Source of the DNA: GCA-003244245 sp036378735
GTDB lineage: Bacteria > Actinomycetota > Actinomycetes > Mycobacteriales > Pseudonocardiaceae
Assembly (NCBI GenBank): GCA_036378735.1
Contig: DASUVX010000057.1
Location: 1-14,291 of the forward strand
Direction: 5' to 3'
Length of the DNA: 14,291 bases
The notes under the pieces were generated by a model. The model saw only the letters and a list, made by a program, of their open reading frames with translations. It was not told the origin of the DNA and did not search any database. The stretch's first letter is position 1. Every line of letters begins with the position of its first letter. The translations under genes and the position numbers were made by a program. This document shows positions 1-7,631 of this stretch, in pieces.

Positions 1-45
1 TAAGCCGAACCGGGTTGGCTGCCGTTACGGACCGCTCAGACCGGG

Positions 46-72
46 GTTGGCGGTACTTGAAGAGCCACCAAC
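46..72 (-). terminator. Possible hairpin terminator after emb
   Basis: Immediately downstream of the emb stop codon, 46-53 and 65-72 form an 8-bp stem with one mismatch (GTTGGCGG against CCACCAAC) and an 11-nt loop. There is no T-run, which is common for actinobacterial terminators, so this is only a candidate. The remaining bases 1-45 show no start codon context or gene that I can support. Confidence 0.3.
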
Positions 73-76
73 GGGC

Positions 77-3000
77 TTAGCGGCCGAGCTGGGAGATGGC
101 GGCGGTCTGGCTGCCACTGCGTAGCGGGCCGGGGGACCACCAGCCGGGGCGCACGGCGGTGCCGGTCTTGAGGGTGGGACCCGCGGCGTCGGGTACCCGG
201 GGCTGGATGACCATCAGCTTGCCCCAGTCGGTGTCCCAGTTCTCCTTCAGGTAGGTCGGTACCTCCTGCTGGGTGGCCAGGATCTGCAGCCAGCCGATCG
301 GGCCTCCGGCGTCGCGCGACGACCAGGTTTTGCTGTAGTCGGTCAGCACCTCATCGGGCAGCAGCCGGTACTGCGGCAGCTCCGCGATCCCATTGCGGAT
401 GCCGAACGGGCGCACGCACGGGTGCACGAAACCCACCGGCCAGTCCAGGAAGACCGGGGGTGTCGGCGCCACCAGGTCGGTCAGCGAGCTGAGCACCGGT
501 ACCCGCGGCGCGGAGAACGCCAGCCATCCCTCATCCGTCACGTCGGCGTCGATGGCGATCAGCCGGACCGCATCCGCTCCGGCGGCGCGGCCACCCACGC
601 CCAGGCGGTAGTCCCGCCAGCCCGGGGCGTTGGCGGTGGCCCGGCCACCGATCGGGGTCTGGTCGATGACCTTGAAGCCGTGCTCGGTGCGCCGGGCGAA
701 CTCGGCGAACAGGGGCGTGGTGGCAGACAGCTTCCCGGCTACCGAGACCACCACCGGTGCCCGGCCGTCCCGAGCTGCGACGGGCAGCGCGTACCAGTTA
801 GTACGAACGTTGCCGGTGCCGGCGCTGTCCGGGTTGAAGCTGCTCCAGATCGGGATCTCCGCGCCGCCGAGACCCGATGGTGGAGCCTCGACGGGGTTGT
901 CAGAGTTGTTGCTGTCATTGCCGGGCTTGGGCAGGCGGTCACCACGGGCACTCTGGCCGTCCGCCCGGTCACCCGGGTTGGCGGCGGCGTTGGTGTTCGG
1001 AGTTTCCTTGACGGGGAAGTGGTTGAGCTCGAAACCGCGCTGCAGCGGGATATCGGCCAGCAGCGTTCCGTGCAAGGGCCGTAGCGCACCGGCGCGCCGG
1101 TCGGGCTCCACGGCCACCGCGTCGGTGAGGTTGCAGCTGTGGCCCGTGATGTGGGCGATGTTGGCCGCGGCCATGCTGTAGCCGTCGCGCTGCTTATGCA
1201 TGGCCTTGACCATGACGGCGACTTCGGCGAGCACCAGCAGCCCGCAGAACACCGCAATCGGAGCGGACGCGATTCGCAATGCCCGCCGCGCGCCGCGCCG
1301 GTCCGGCACGGGCGGTGGAGGCCCACCCGGCTCATGCCGCAACCCCTCGATGACGGCGACGAATCCCGCCAGCACGGCACCCACGATCAGCAGCGTGCTC
1401 GCCTGGATGCCGTGGATCGACGGTGGCTTGTCGAACCAGGGCACCCCGTACTGCGAGACGTACCAGGGCGCGTTGGGCCCGGTCGAGGACATCGCCAGGA
1501 TCACCAGCATGCCGGACAGGAACCACCACCGGTTACGCGCCGAGCGCAGCACGTTGGAGCTGGTAGCCAGCGCCGTCAACGCGGCCAGTGCGGCGCCGAT
1601 CGAGGCGAACGCGCCGAAGTGGTGGGTCCATTTGGTGGGCGTCAGCGCCAGCAGGGCCAGCGCCGTGCCCGCGGTGCCGATCAGCCGCCGGCTCGGCCCC
1701 AGGCCCGCACCGGGGATGCCGCCGCGGCGCAGCAGCACCACCAGGCTGGTGCCCAGGCACAGCAGCAACATCAGCACCGGGAACCGGCGGGCCAGCGCCC
1801 CGTCGGGCATGTCGGAAAACAGCCACTGATAGCGCAACGGCTCCTGGAACCAGGACAGGTTGGGTCCGATCTCGGTGCGGATCCGGGTCGCTTCCAGCAC
1901 CCCGGCCAGCGTCTGATCGGCGAAGATCACCACAAGCACCAGGAAGCCGGCGCCGAGCAACGGCCCCAGCACCGCAGCCCAGCCGGACACCGCGGCGTGC
2001 TGGTGCAGCAGGCGCACCAGCGGCCGCAACGCCACCAGGAACGGGGCGACCGCGATGAAGCCGGTGGGTGTCGCAGCGACCGTGAACGCGGCTGCGATCA
2101 GGCCCAGCGCCAGCGGCAGCAGCCGGCGGGTGGCCACCGCGCGCTCCACCGCGCACAGCACCAGCAGCGAGCCGATGGCCACCACCGGCTCCAGCCGTAG
2201 CCCATTGTTATAGGGCAGCCAGAACGCCAGGAACACCCCGGCGGCGGCCCAGCCGGCGGCGGTGCTGCGGCGCACCTCCCGGCCCAGCCGCGGCATCACC
2301 TCCCGGCTGATCAGCATCCAGCTGACCCCGCCCATCGCGAAGGCGGGCAGCCGCAGCCACGGCGGCACTGTGCTGATCTGCGACCAGTACGCGTAGAGCT
2401 CATACGGCCAGCCGAAGGGCGCTTCCGGGACGTTGAACCACCGGTAGTAGTTGCCGATGTATCCCGTCTCGGCCCGGGTACGGATCATCGTCAAGATGTA
2501 GCCGTCGTCGGAGGTGATCCCGCCGATGACCACCCAGACGGCCAGTACCGCGAGCACGGTGGCATCCCGCCCGGTCGGCCGCCACCAGCCAGAGGGCAGC
2601 AGCCGCGGCGCCCGGCGACCGATCCGGCCGTCCAGTCGATGCACCAGGATCAAGCCGATCAGCACAGTCAGCACGGCCAGCTCGATCGCAAGGAGCTTGA
2701 TCGGATGGGGGACGGACTGGAAGCGGGTGTCCGAGATGATCTGCACCGAGACCCCCGACACCGGGTCCAGTCGCTCGTCCAGGGCCGAGTAGATGCCGGT
2801 GACCTGCGGCCGGACGTCCTGGGTGACCTTGACGAACCGGGTCCCGCCGGCCGATGCCGTGGTGCCCTTGGCGCTGGAGGTGACCTTGATCAGGCACTGC
2901 TCGGTGGCCGGCGGGATCGTGTTGAGCAGGGTGTTGCCCAGCGCCTGCCCGCGGCTGACCAGGGTCAGTTTCCCGTCGGAGACCTGGAGCACCATGCCGA

Positions 3001-3379
3001 CCGCCGCGCCATCCGTCGAGCCGGACGGGGTGGTGGACAGCAGCGACGCCGGTTGGGTCGAGCGCGCGTCCACCGAGGAGGCCGCGGCGCAGGGGATCGT
3101 CGCGGTCAGGTTCTGCGGCTGGAAGGTGACCAGCGGGGCGTTGACCGGGGCGAGGTGCCTGCCGTTCGGCCAGGTGATCACGGTGGTGTCCTGGATCACC
3201 GGCAGCAGCGGTACGGCGACGGCCAGCAGCGCGCCGAGCAGCCCGAGCACTGCGGCGGCAAGCTGGAGCAGCCGCGGGGCTCGGCCCCTGTCAACAGTCT
3301 CGGGGTGATGCTCGGCGGCCTGGTCGTCATCGACACGCGACGCACGGCGCGAAATCTCGATGTGCCCGGATGTCAGCAC
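77..3379 (-). CDS. Emb-family arabinosyltransferase (arabinogalactan synthesis)
   Basis: This is a membrane arabinosyltransferase of the EmbA/B/C family (GT53, GT-C fold), which transfers arabinofuranose from decaprenyl-phosphoryl-arabinose onto cell-wall galactan or arabinan outside the membrane. Its 1100 residues match the family length (about 1090-1100). Residues 38-62 form the first membrane helix, and the extracellular N-terminal domain (about 63-225) carries the family's TWPNG and ATIPC strands. The GT-C acidic motif SDDGYIL has Asp291-Asp292 after the second helix, followed by the FGWPYELYAYW loop. Many hydrophobic helices run to about residue 715, and a soluble C-terminal domain typical of the carbohydrate-binding region follows. 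Met298 aligns with EmbB Met306, the classic ethambutol-resistance position, so the sensitive-type residue is present. The start is GTG at 3379, with no good Shine-Dalgarno but a TAGCCT box 7 nt upstream. It lies 63 nt after glfT1. Which Emb paralogue it represents cannot be decided here. Confidence 0.94.
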   Translation of the reverse strand: MLTSGHIEISRRASRVDDDQAAEHHPETVDRGRAPRLLQLAAAVLGLLGALLAVAVPLLPVIQDTTVITWPNGRHLAPVNAPLVTFQPQNLTATIPCAAASSVDARSTQPASLLSTTPSGSTDGAAVGMVLQVSDGKLTLVSRGQALGNTLLNTIPPATEQCLIKVTSSAKGTTASAGGTRFVKVTQDVRPQVTGIYSALDERLDPVSGVSVQIISDTRFQSVPHPIKLLAIELAVLTVLIGLILVHRLDGRIGRRAPRLLPSGWWRPTGRDATVLAVLAVWVVIGGITSDDGYILTMIRTRAETGYIGNYYRWFNVPEAPFGWPYELYAYWSQISTVPPWLRLPAFAMGGVSWMLISREVMPRLGREVRRSTAAGWAAAGVFLAFWLPYNNGLRLEPVVAIGSLLVLCAVERAVATRRLLPLALGLIAAAFTVAATPTGFIAVAPFLVALRPLVRLLHQHAAVSGWAAVLGPLLGAGFLVLVVIFADQTLAGVLEATRIRTEIGPNLSWFQEPLRYQWLFSDMPDGALARRFPVLMLLLCLGTSLVVLLRRGGIPGAGLGPSRRLIGTAGTALALLALTPTKWTHHFGAFASIGAALAALTALATSSNVLRSARNRWWFLSGMLVILAMSSTGPNAPWYVSQYGVPWFDKPPSIHGIQASTLLIVGAVLAGFVAVIEGLRHEPGGPPPPVPDRRGARRALRIASAPIAVFCGLLVLAEVAVMVKAMHKQRDGYSMAAANIAHITGHSCNLTDAVAVEPDRRAGALRPLHGTLLADIPLQRGFELNHFPVKETPNTNAAANPGDRADGQSARGDRLPKPGNDSNNSDNPVEAPPSGLGGAEIPIWSSFNPDSAGTGNVRTNWYALPVAARDGRAPVVVSVAGKLSATTPLFAEFARRTEHGFKVIDQTPIGGRATANAPGWRDYRLGVGGRAAGADAVRLIAIDADVTDEGWLAFSAPRVPVLSSLTDLVAPTPPVFLDWPVGFVHPCVRPFGIRNGIAELPQYRLLPDEVLTDYSKTWSSRDAGGPIGWLQILATQQEVPTYLKENWDTDWGKLMVIQPRVPDAAGPTLKTGTAVRPGWWSPGPLRSGSQTAAISQLGR

Positions 3380-3386
3380 CCGCAGG

Positions 3387-3392
3387 AGGCTA
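3387..3392 (-). promoter_or_regulatory. Possible -10 box for leaderless emb transcript
   Basis: TAGCCT fits the actinobacterial -10 pattern TANNNT and ends 7 nt before the emb GTG, the spacing expected of a leaderless mRNA. No Shine-Dalgarno precedes the start and no recognisable -35 is seen. If used, emb would have its own promoter in addition to read-through from glfT1. Confidence 0.35.
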
Positions 3393-3408
3393 GTCCAATG
3401 GGACTAGC
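3389..3408. promoter_or_regulatory. Perfect 8-bp inverted repeat between glfT1 and emb
   Basis: GCTAGTCC and GGACTAGC form perfect 8-bp arms around a 4-nt centre. The repeat lies in the 63-nt gap between the glfT1 stop and the emb start and overlaps the candidate emb -10 box. It could be an operator blocking that box. In read-through mRNA it could instead be a hairpin that attenuates expression between glfT1 and emb. The sequence alone does not choose between these. Confidence 0.5.
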
Positions 3409-3442
3409 GCCAGGCGACCTGTCCCAAACATTGACCGGATCT

Positions 3443-4366
3443 TTACCTCGGTGCGTGCGGAGCCCGATGCGGACGGTAGCGGTGGAAGCGCTCGGCGCGG
3501 CCTTGCCGCACCAGCCGCAACCACCGCCGGAAGGCTCGTGGGTCGCGTTTGGTGAACAGGAAGTACAGCCCGAATCGGAACACTTCGAGCATTCCTATTC
3601 GCCGCATACCCGGCTGGGACAGTAGGTAGCCGCGATTGCGGTAGGTGTAGTAGCGCTTGACCTCGTCGGCGGGGTCCTGGGCGTGGAAGTGTCCGCGCAG
3701 CATCGGCTTGAACTCGTCCGAGCCGTCCGGATGGGCATAGGAGGCCCGCAGCGTGGTGCCGAACCGCAGCCCGGAGCGGACCACCCTGCGGTGCACCTCC
3801 ACCTCGTCGCCCCGGATGAACAGCCGGTAGTCCGGCACCCCGACGACGTCGAGGGCGTCGGCAGAGAACAGCGCGCCGTTGAAGAAGCTGGCGATGCCGG
3901 GCAGGAAGTCGGTGCCCAGCTCGCTGCCCAACTCGCTACGCAGTCGCTTCCACGTCAATCCTCTGCGCAGCGGGAACGCCAGCCGCTCCGGGTCGTCGAT
4001 GTTGACGACCACCGGGGAGATCACCGCGAGATCCCGGCGCTTGGCTTCTTCGAGCAGCGTCTGCAGCACCCGGACGTCGGCGGGGCGCCCGTCGTCATCG
4101 GCCAGCCACACCCAGTCCGCGCCCAGTGCCAGGGCATGCAGGATGCCCAGCGCGAACCCTCCCGCGCCGCCGAGGTTGCGCAGGGACGGCAGGTAGGTCG
4201 ACGGGATCGAGCAGTCCGCGACCACTTCCTCGGCCGGGTCGTCCGGCCCGTTGTCCACCACCACGAGATGATCAGGAAGCCGAGTCTGCTCGCTGATGAC
4301 GGCCAACGACTTCCCCAACGACTCCCGCCGGTGCCGCGTCACCACCACCGCGATCACCCGCGTCAT
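3443..4366 (-). CDS. glfT1: Galactofuranosyltransferase GlfT1
   Basis: This GT2-family cytoplasmic glycosyltransferase is expected to add the first galactofuranose residues from UDP-Galf to the decaprenyl-PP-GlcNAc-Rha linker, starting the arabinogalactan galactan. It has 307 residues against 304 in M. tuberculosis Rv3782. Visible motifs are VVDNG at 36-40, RNLGGAGGF from 63, the metal-binding triad in WLADDDG (Asp90-92), FNGALFS at 162-168 and RGDEVE at 185-190, which holds the probable catalytic acid/base. The C-terminal tail is very basic (Arg/His-rich), consistent with membrane association. The ATG at 4366 has a clear GGGGAG Shine-Dalgarno 6 nt upstream (4373-4378). It follows the ABC ATPase by 25 nt and precedes emb, so it is probably in one operon with both. 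Confidence 0.93.
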   Translation of the reverse strand: MTRVIAVVVTRHRRESLGKSLAVISEQTRLPDHLVVVDNGPDDPAEEVVADCSIPSTYLPSLRNLGGAGGFALGILHALALGADWVWLADDDGRPADVRVLQTLLEEAKRRDLAVISPVVVNIDDPERLAFPLRRGLTWKRLRSELGSELGTDFLPGIASFFNGALFSADALDVVGVPDYRLFIRGDEVEVHRRVVRSGLRFGTTLRASYAHPDGSDEFKPMLRGHFHAQDPADEVKRYYTYRNRGYLLSQPGMRRIGMLEVFRFGLYFLFTKRDPRAFRRWLRLVRQGRAERFHRYRPHRAPHAPR

Positions 4367-4391
4367 CGGCTACTCCCCGCATTGAGCAGGC

Positions 4392-5165
4392 TCACTGCAG
4401 GACTCCGGTGAGGGGGGTGGCGGGGTTTTTGTAGTGGGACAGGACGGTCGCCAGGTCGCCTCGTTCGCGGATCTCGCCGCGGTCGAGCCACAGGGCCGAG
4501 GTGCACAGCTCGACGAGGAACTCGTCGGAGTGCGACGCGAACACCAGGATCCCGGATCGCTCGACCAGCGCGGTGAGCCGTTCCCGGGCCCGTTCCAGAA
4601 ACGCTGAGTCGACCGCGCCGATGCCCTCGTCGAGCAGCAGGATCTCCGGGTCGATGCTGGTCACCACGCCCAGCGCGAGGCGGACCCGCATGCCGGTGGA
4701 ATAGGTACGCAGCGGCATGGACAGGTAGTCGCCGAGCTCGGTGAACTCGGCGATCTCGTCGGTGCGGGCTTCCATCTGCTTGCGGGTCATGCCCAGGAAC
4801 AGCCCGCGGATGATGATGTTCTCGTAGCCGGAGATCTCCGGGTCCATGCCGACACCGAGGTCGAAGACGGGCGCGACCTTGCCGACGATCCGCGAACTGC
4901 CCCTGGTCGGCTCGTAGATTCCGGACAGCAGCCGCAGCAGCGTCGACTTGCCGGCCCCGTTGTGCCCGATCAGACCGACCCGGTCGCCATGGCGCAAGGA
5001 CAGCGAGACGTCCCGCAGCGCCTCGATGACCGGCACTTTGGCGTCGCCGCCGATCTTGCCGCCGGCCCGTCCCACGGTGCCCAGCACCGCCTTTTTCAGC
5101 GACCTGGTCTTCGCGTCGAAGATGGGGAAATCAACGCAGGCGCCGCGCACGTCGATCGAGACCAT
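4392..5165 (-). CDS. Galactan-export ABC transporter ATP-binding subunit (Rv3781/Wzt-like)
   Basis: This is the ATPase half of the polysaccharide-exporting ABC transporter proposed to flip lipid-linked galactan across the membrane; its partner is the permease encoded 7 nt upstream. In its 257 residues the Walker A motif GHNGAGKST is at 67-75, the Q-loop region follows, the signature YSTGMRVRLALG starts at 155, Walker B ILLLDE is at 175-180 and the H-loop His is at 212. The long N-terminal stretch before Walker A and the short C-terminus are typical of Rv3781/RfbE/TagH-type subunits. There is no extra carbohydrate-binding C-terminal domain of the kind found in O9a-type Wzt proteins. The ATG at 5165 has only a weak Shine-Dalgarno and is likely translationally coupled to the permease. 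Confidence 0.93.
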   Translation of the reverse strand: MVSIDVRGACVDFPIFDAKTRSLKKAVLGTVGRAGGKIGGDAKVPVIEALRDVSLSLRHGDRVGLIGHNGAGKSTLLRLLSGIYEPTRGSSRIVGKVAPVFDLGVGMDPEISGYENIIIRGLFLGMTRKQMEARTDEIAEFTELGDYLSMPLRTYSTGMRVRLALGVVTSIDPEILLLDEGIGAVDSAFLERARERLTALVERSGILVFASHSDEFLVELCTSALWLDRGEIRERGDLATVLSHYKNPATPLTGVLQ

Positions 5166-5172
5166 TGTGCTA

Positions 5173-6024
5173 TCACACCCAGTAGGAGACTCGGGCCCGG
5201 TAGTTGCGCAGGACCACCAGCGCTACCGCCCACCCCACCACAGTGATGGCCAGGGTCACCACCCAGTGCCGGATTTCGAAGGATTCGCCGATCATCGGGC
5301 GCCGCAGGATCTCGACGAAGTGCAGGAACGGGTTGAGTTCGGCCAGCCGGGCGCGCTGCGCGCCGGGGCCGCCCTTGCTGATCAGATCCTGGTAGTTCCA
5401 GACGATGGGTGTCATGAAGAAACTCAGCGTGACCACGCTGTTGGTCACCGGCGGGATGTCACGGAAACGCGTGGCGATGATCCCGATCAGGGTGGCCACC
5501 CATGCCCCGTTGAGCACGATCACCGCTAGCGCCGGGATGGCCAGCAGGCTGGTCCACCCCAGCGGTCTCGGGAAGATCAGTATTAGGGCGATCCAGACCA
5601 GCGCGTTGTGCCCGAAGAACAGCAGCTGCCGCCAGACCAGCCGGAAGACGTGCACGCTCAACGGCGCAGGCAGGTGTTTGATCAGCCCCTCGTTGCGGAT
5701 GAAGACCTCGGCGCCGTCGTTGATGCAGCTCGCCATGAACTGCCAGATGATCAATCCAACGGCCAGGTACGGCAGGAAGAAGGCAATCGGCTGGTCGAAC
5801 AGCGCCGCATACAGCAGGCCCATGCCCAGCGCCTGCACTCCCAAGCTGATGGTGATCCAGAACGGTCCGATCACCGACCGCCGGTAGCCCTGTTTGATGT
5901 CCTGCAAGCCGAGATGCCCCCATAGCCTGCGTTGCCGCAGTCCCGCCGCAAGGTCTCCGAACGCCCGCGACCAGCTCCGGGTCGCCGCCGCTTTGATCCC
6001 GGCCGGGGTCACCGTGTCCTGCAT
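5173..6024 (-). CDS. Galactan-export ABC transporter permease (Rv3783/Wzm-like)
   Basis: This ABC-2-type permease has 283 residues, a soluble N-terminal segment (about 1-55) and about six hydrophobic helices, starting near IGPFWITISLGVQALG and ending near WVVTLAITVVGWAVALVVL. The segment LWGHLGLQDIKQGYRRS before the first helix is the characteristic amphipathic coupling region of polysaccharide exporters of the RfbA/RfbD/TagG type. Paired with the downstream ATPase and with glfT1, it most likely exports the lipid-linked galactan precursor for arabinosylation by Emb. The ATG at 6024 begins the envelope operon. A TACCCT box (6033-6038) lies 8 nt upstream, so a nearly leaderless start is possible. 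Wall teichoic acid exporters look similar, but the glfT1 context argues for galactan. Confidence 0.92.
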   Translation of the reverse strand: MQDTVTPAGIKAAATRSWSRAFGDLAAGLRQRRLWGHLGLQDIKQGYRRSVIGPFWITISLGVQALGMGLLYAALFDQPIAFFLPYLAVGLIIWQFMASCINDGAEVFIRNEGLIKHLPAPLSVHVFRLVWRQLLFFGHNALVWIALILIFPRPLGWTSLLAIPALAVIVLNGAWVATLIGIIATRFRDIPPVTNSVVTLSFFMTPIVWNYQDLISKGGPGAQRARLAELNPFLHFVEILRRPMIGESFEIRHWVVTLAITVVGWAVALVVLRNYRARVSYWV

Positions 6025-6032
6025 GATCCGCG

Positions 6033-6038
6033 AGGGTA
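6033..6038 (-). promoter_or_regulatory. Possible -10 box of the envelope operon
   Basis: TACCCT (TANNNT pattern) lies on the minus strand 8 nt before the permease ATG. No convincing -35 is seen. This is the only candidate promoter in the divergent gap for the permease-ATPase-glfT1 run. Confidence 0.25.
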
Positions 6039-6092
6039 CTAGGGCAGCGGCCAGGCCCGTGGCCTGACATGCTCGCTCTTCGCCCGATGGCG

Positions 6093-6098
6093 TACTCT
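6093..6098 (+). promoter_or_regulatory. Possible -10 box of tetR
   Basis: TACTCT fits the actinobacterial TANNNT -10 pattern and lies 43 nt before the tetR GTG. A start site near 6105 would fall inside the palindrome at 6097-6129, which suits autorepression. No clear -35 is seen. Confidence 0.25.
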
Positions 6099-6129
6099 GA
6101 CTGAAAAACCGATTTGGTCAGTTAGTCAG
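6097..6129. promoter_or_regulatory. Operator-like imperfect palindrome upstream of tetR
   Basis: A 33-bp dyad has outer arms CTGACT and AGTCAG and a core ACCGATTTGGT whose ends are also symmetrical (ACC/GGT, with A and T inside). It ends 12 nt before the tetR start and lies in the divergent gap between tetR and the galactan-export operon. Size, symmetry and position are typical of a TetR-family operator. Autoregulation is the simplest reading; control of the envelope operon is possible but is inference. Confidence 0.5.
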
Positions 6130-6141
6130 CGGACACGGGCT

Positions 6142-6837
6142 GTGGAACAGGATAAGGCGTTGCGCGTCCTCGACGCGGCGAAAGCGCTGCTGGTCGCCTC
6201 TGGCTATCGCAAAGTCACGGTGGACGATGTCGCGCGCCGAGCCGGCGTCGGTAAGGGCACCGTGTACCTCTACTGGCCGAGCAAGCGGGAACTGTTCGCA
6301 GCTGTCCTCACCCGCGACGCAGCCGAGCTGCTCGGCGAGCAACTCGCCGCTCTTCGATCCGATCCGGCCGAAGTCCGATTGCATCGAACAGTGCGCCGGT
6401 CGTTCCTCCTGGTCATGGACCGGCCACTGGCCAAAGCGCGTTACATCGGCGACTTCGACGTCCTCGGCGAGCTCACGACTACGAGCCAGACCGGGCGGCA
6501 GTTCGCCGCCGGCAAGACGGAGACGACGAAGCGTTACCTGACGGTGCTCTACGCGCACGGCCTGCTGTCCGACGACCCGGCGACCGACCCGATCTTGGCG
6601 TACCGCCTTTCCGCCGCGGTCACCGGTTCGTATCTGCTCGAAGGCCTCGCCGGCGCGGCCGATCTCGACCTGGCAGATAAGGCCGACGCCCTGGCTACCA
6701 CGCTGCGCCGGGCCTTTGAACCCACCACCGAGCCAACCCTCCCAATACTGCGAGGCGCGGCGGCCGAGCTGATCGATCTTTACCAGCAGTGGATGACAGA
6801 CCTCACCGCCTCACTGCCCGCCAGCGCCAGAGCGTAG
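6142..6837 (+). CDS. TetR-family transcriptional regulator
   Basis: This 231-residue protein has an N-terminal TetR helix-turn-helix at about residues 25-45 (VTVDDVARRAGVGKGTVYLY, followed by the usual F/W-x-SKRELF helix). The divergent C-terminal ligand domain (about 60-210) is helical. It is expected to bind DNA as a dimer and be released by a small ligand that cannot be predicted. GTG at 6142 is chosen because the helix-turn-helix needs this N-terminus and the operator-like dyad lies just upstream. It is divergent from the ABC permease and converges on bpa. The target genes are unknown. Confidence 0.9.
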   Translation: MEQDKALRVLDAAKALLVASGYRKVTVDDVARRAGVGKGTVYLYWPSKRELFAAVLTRDAAELLGEQLAALRSDPAEVRLHRTVRRSFLLVMDRPLAKARYIGDFDVLGELTTTSQTGRQFAAGKTETTKRYLTVLYAHGLLSDDPATDPILAYRLSAAVTGSYLLEGLAGAADLDLADKADALATTLRRAFEPTTEPTLPILRGAAAELIDLYQQWMTDLTASLPASARA

Positions 6838-6916
6838 GGAGTATGCGGCATGGTGCAGGTGCGACTGGCCGGCGCGATGGAAACATCGCTGATCACCCTG
6901 TATGGAAAGGCCATCG

Positions 6917-6982
6917 ACGGGCGAAGTCCCGACACACCGAGCGGGAGCACGCGACACGGCGAGCACGGGGACGCGACACGCC
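6917..6982 (-). repeat. 22-bp tandem repeat array, left of bpa (three units)
   Basis: On the minus strand the hexamer GTGTCG recurs at exactly 22-bp spacing (CGACAC on the plus strand at 6930, 6952 and 6974). Units are 6961-6982, 6939-6960 and the degenerate 6917-6938. The array begins 6 nt after the bpa stop codon, in the convergent gap with tetR. The unit at 6961-6982 matches the right-hand unit 7564-7585 at 19 of 22 positions. The rest of the gap (6838-6916) shows nothing I can name. Confidence 0.75.
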
Positions 6983-6988
6983 GGGAAA

Positions 6989-7537
6989 CTAGAGGTACTG
7001 GCCGGTGCTGGGGCCGCGGGGTCCGGGTTCGCCGGGGGCGCCGGGCATCTGCATGCCGGGCGGGATCGCGCCTGCGGGTAGCCCGCGGCGCATCTGTTCC
7101 AGCTGCACCCGGGCGGCCATCTGCTGGGCGAACAGCGCGGTCTGGATGCCGTGGAACAGGCCCTCCAGCCAGCCGACCAGCTGGGCCTGCGCGATCCGCA
7201 ACTCGGCGTCGCTGGGCGTGGCGTCCTCACCGAACGGCAGCGTCAGCCGCTCCAGCTCGTCGCGCAGCTCGGGGGCCAGGCCTTGCTCCAGCTCGCGGAT
7301 CGAGGTTTCGTGGATCTCCTTGAGCCGGTTGCGGCTGGCCTCATCCAGCGGCGCGGCGCGTACCTCCTCCAGCAGCTGCTTGATCATGCTGCCGATCCGC
7401 ATCACCTTGGCGGGTTGCTCGACCTGTTCAGCGACCTCCATCCCACGCTGATCGTCGGAGTTGCCGGGCACCGTGGCGTGCACTGGCCTGCCGTCCGGCC
7501 CGACCACGATGATCTGCTGCTCATCCGGTTCGCTCAT
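6989..7537 (-). CDS. bpa: Bacterial proteasome activator Bpa (PafE)
   Basis: Bpa/PafE is the ATP-independent, ring-forming activator that opens the gate of the actinobacterial 20S proteasome for unfolded substrates. The core QPAKVMRIGSMIKQLLEEVR (residues 41-60), the run from LDEASRNRL, the run from AELRIAQAQLVGWLEGLFHG and the helix TALFAQQMAAR are almost identical to M. tuberculosis Rv3780. The protein ends in the gate-opening motif GQYL. A Gly/Pro-rich linker (about 152-177) precedes that tail. Length is 182 residues from the ATG at 7537; in-frame ATGs at 7546 and 7549 are alternatives (a GGGGG stretch lies 6 nt before 7546). Extension further upstream reads into the 22-bp repeats and is rejected. 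Rv3780 likewise sits beside Rv3781-Rv3783, so the neighbourhood is conserved. Confidence 0.95.
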   Translation of the reverse strand: MSEPDEQQIIVVGPDGRPVHATVPGNSDDQRGMEVAEQVEQPAKVMRIGSMIKQLLEEVRAAPLDEASRNRLKEIHETSIRELEQGLAPELRDELERLTLPFGEDATPSDAELRIAQAQLVGWLEGLFHGIQTALFAQQMAARVQLEQMRRGLPAGAIPPGMQMPGAPGEPGPRGPSTGQYL

Positions 7538-7563
7538 AACTCCCATCATCCGCCCCCACCCCC

Positions 7564-7629
7564 GGCGTGTCGCGCCCCCATGCCCCGCGTGTCGTGCGCT
7601 CGTGCCCGCTGTGTCGCGCCCGCGTGCCC
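7564..7629 (+). repeat. 22-bp tandem repeat array, right of bpa (three units)
   Basis: Units 7564-7585, 7586-7607 and 7608-7629 on the plus strand each contain GTGTCG (7567, 7589 and 7611, exactly 22 bp apart) and end in TGCCC or GTGCCC. The array fills the gap between the quinone oxidoreductase stop (2 nt away) and the bpa start region. It is the same family as the array at 6917-6982 but in opposite orientation, so the two arrays flank bpa as inverted copies. Confidence 0.8.
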
Positions 7630-7631
7630 GC

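Noticed and set aside
1139..2200. Plus-strand open frame (353 codons) inside emb
   Set aside because: It is antisense to the membrane core of emb and its translation is a Gln/Arg/His-rich shadow of hydrophobic codons.
2639..3625. Plus-strand open frame (328 codons) over the emb 5' end and glfT1 3' end
   Set aside because: It spans two genes and a regulatory gap in antisense with no recognisable protein features.
6917..7629. CRISPR array
   Set aside because: The 22-bp units are contiguous without spacers, are degenerate, and no cas genes are present.
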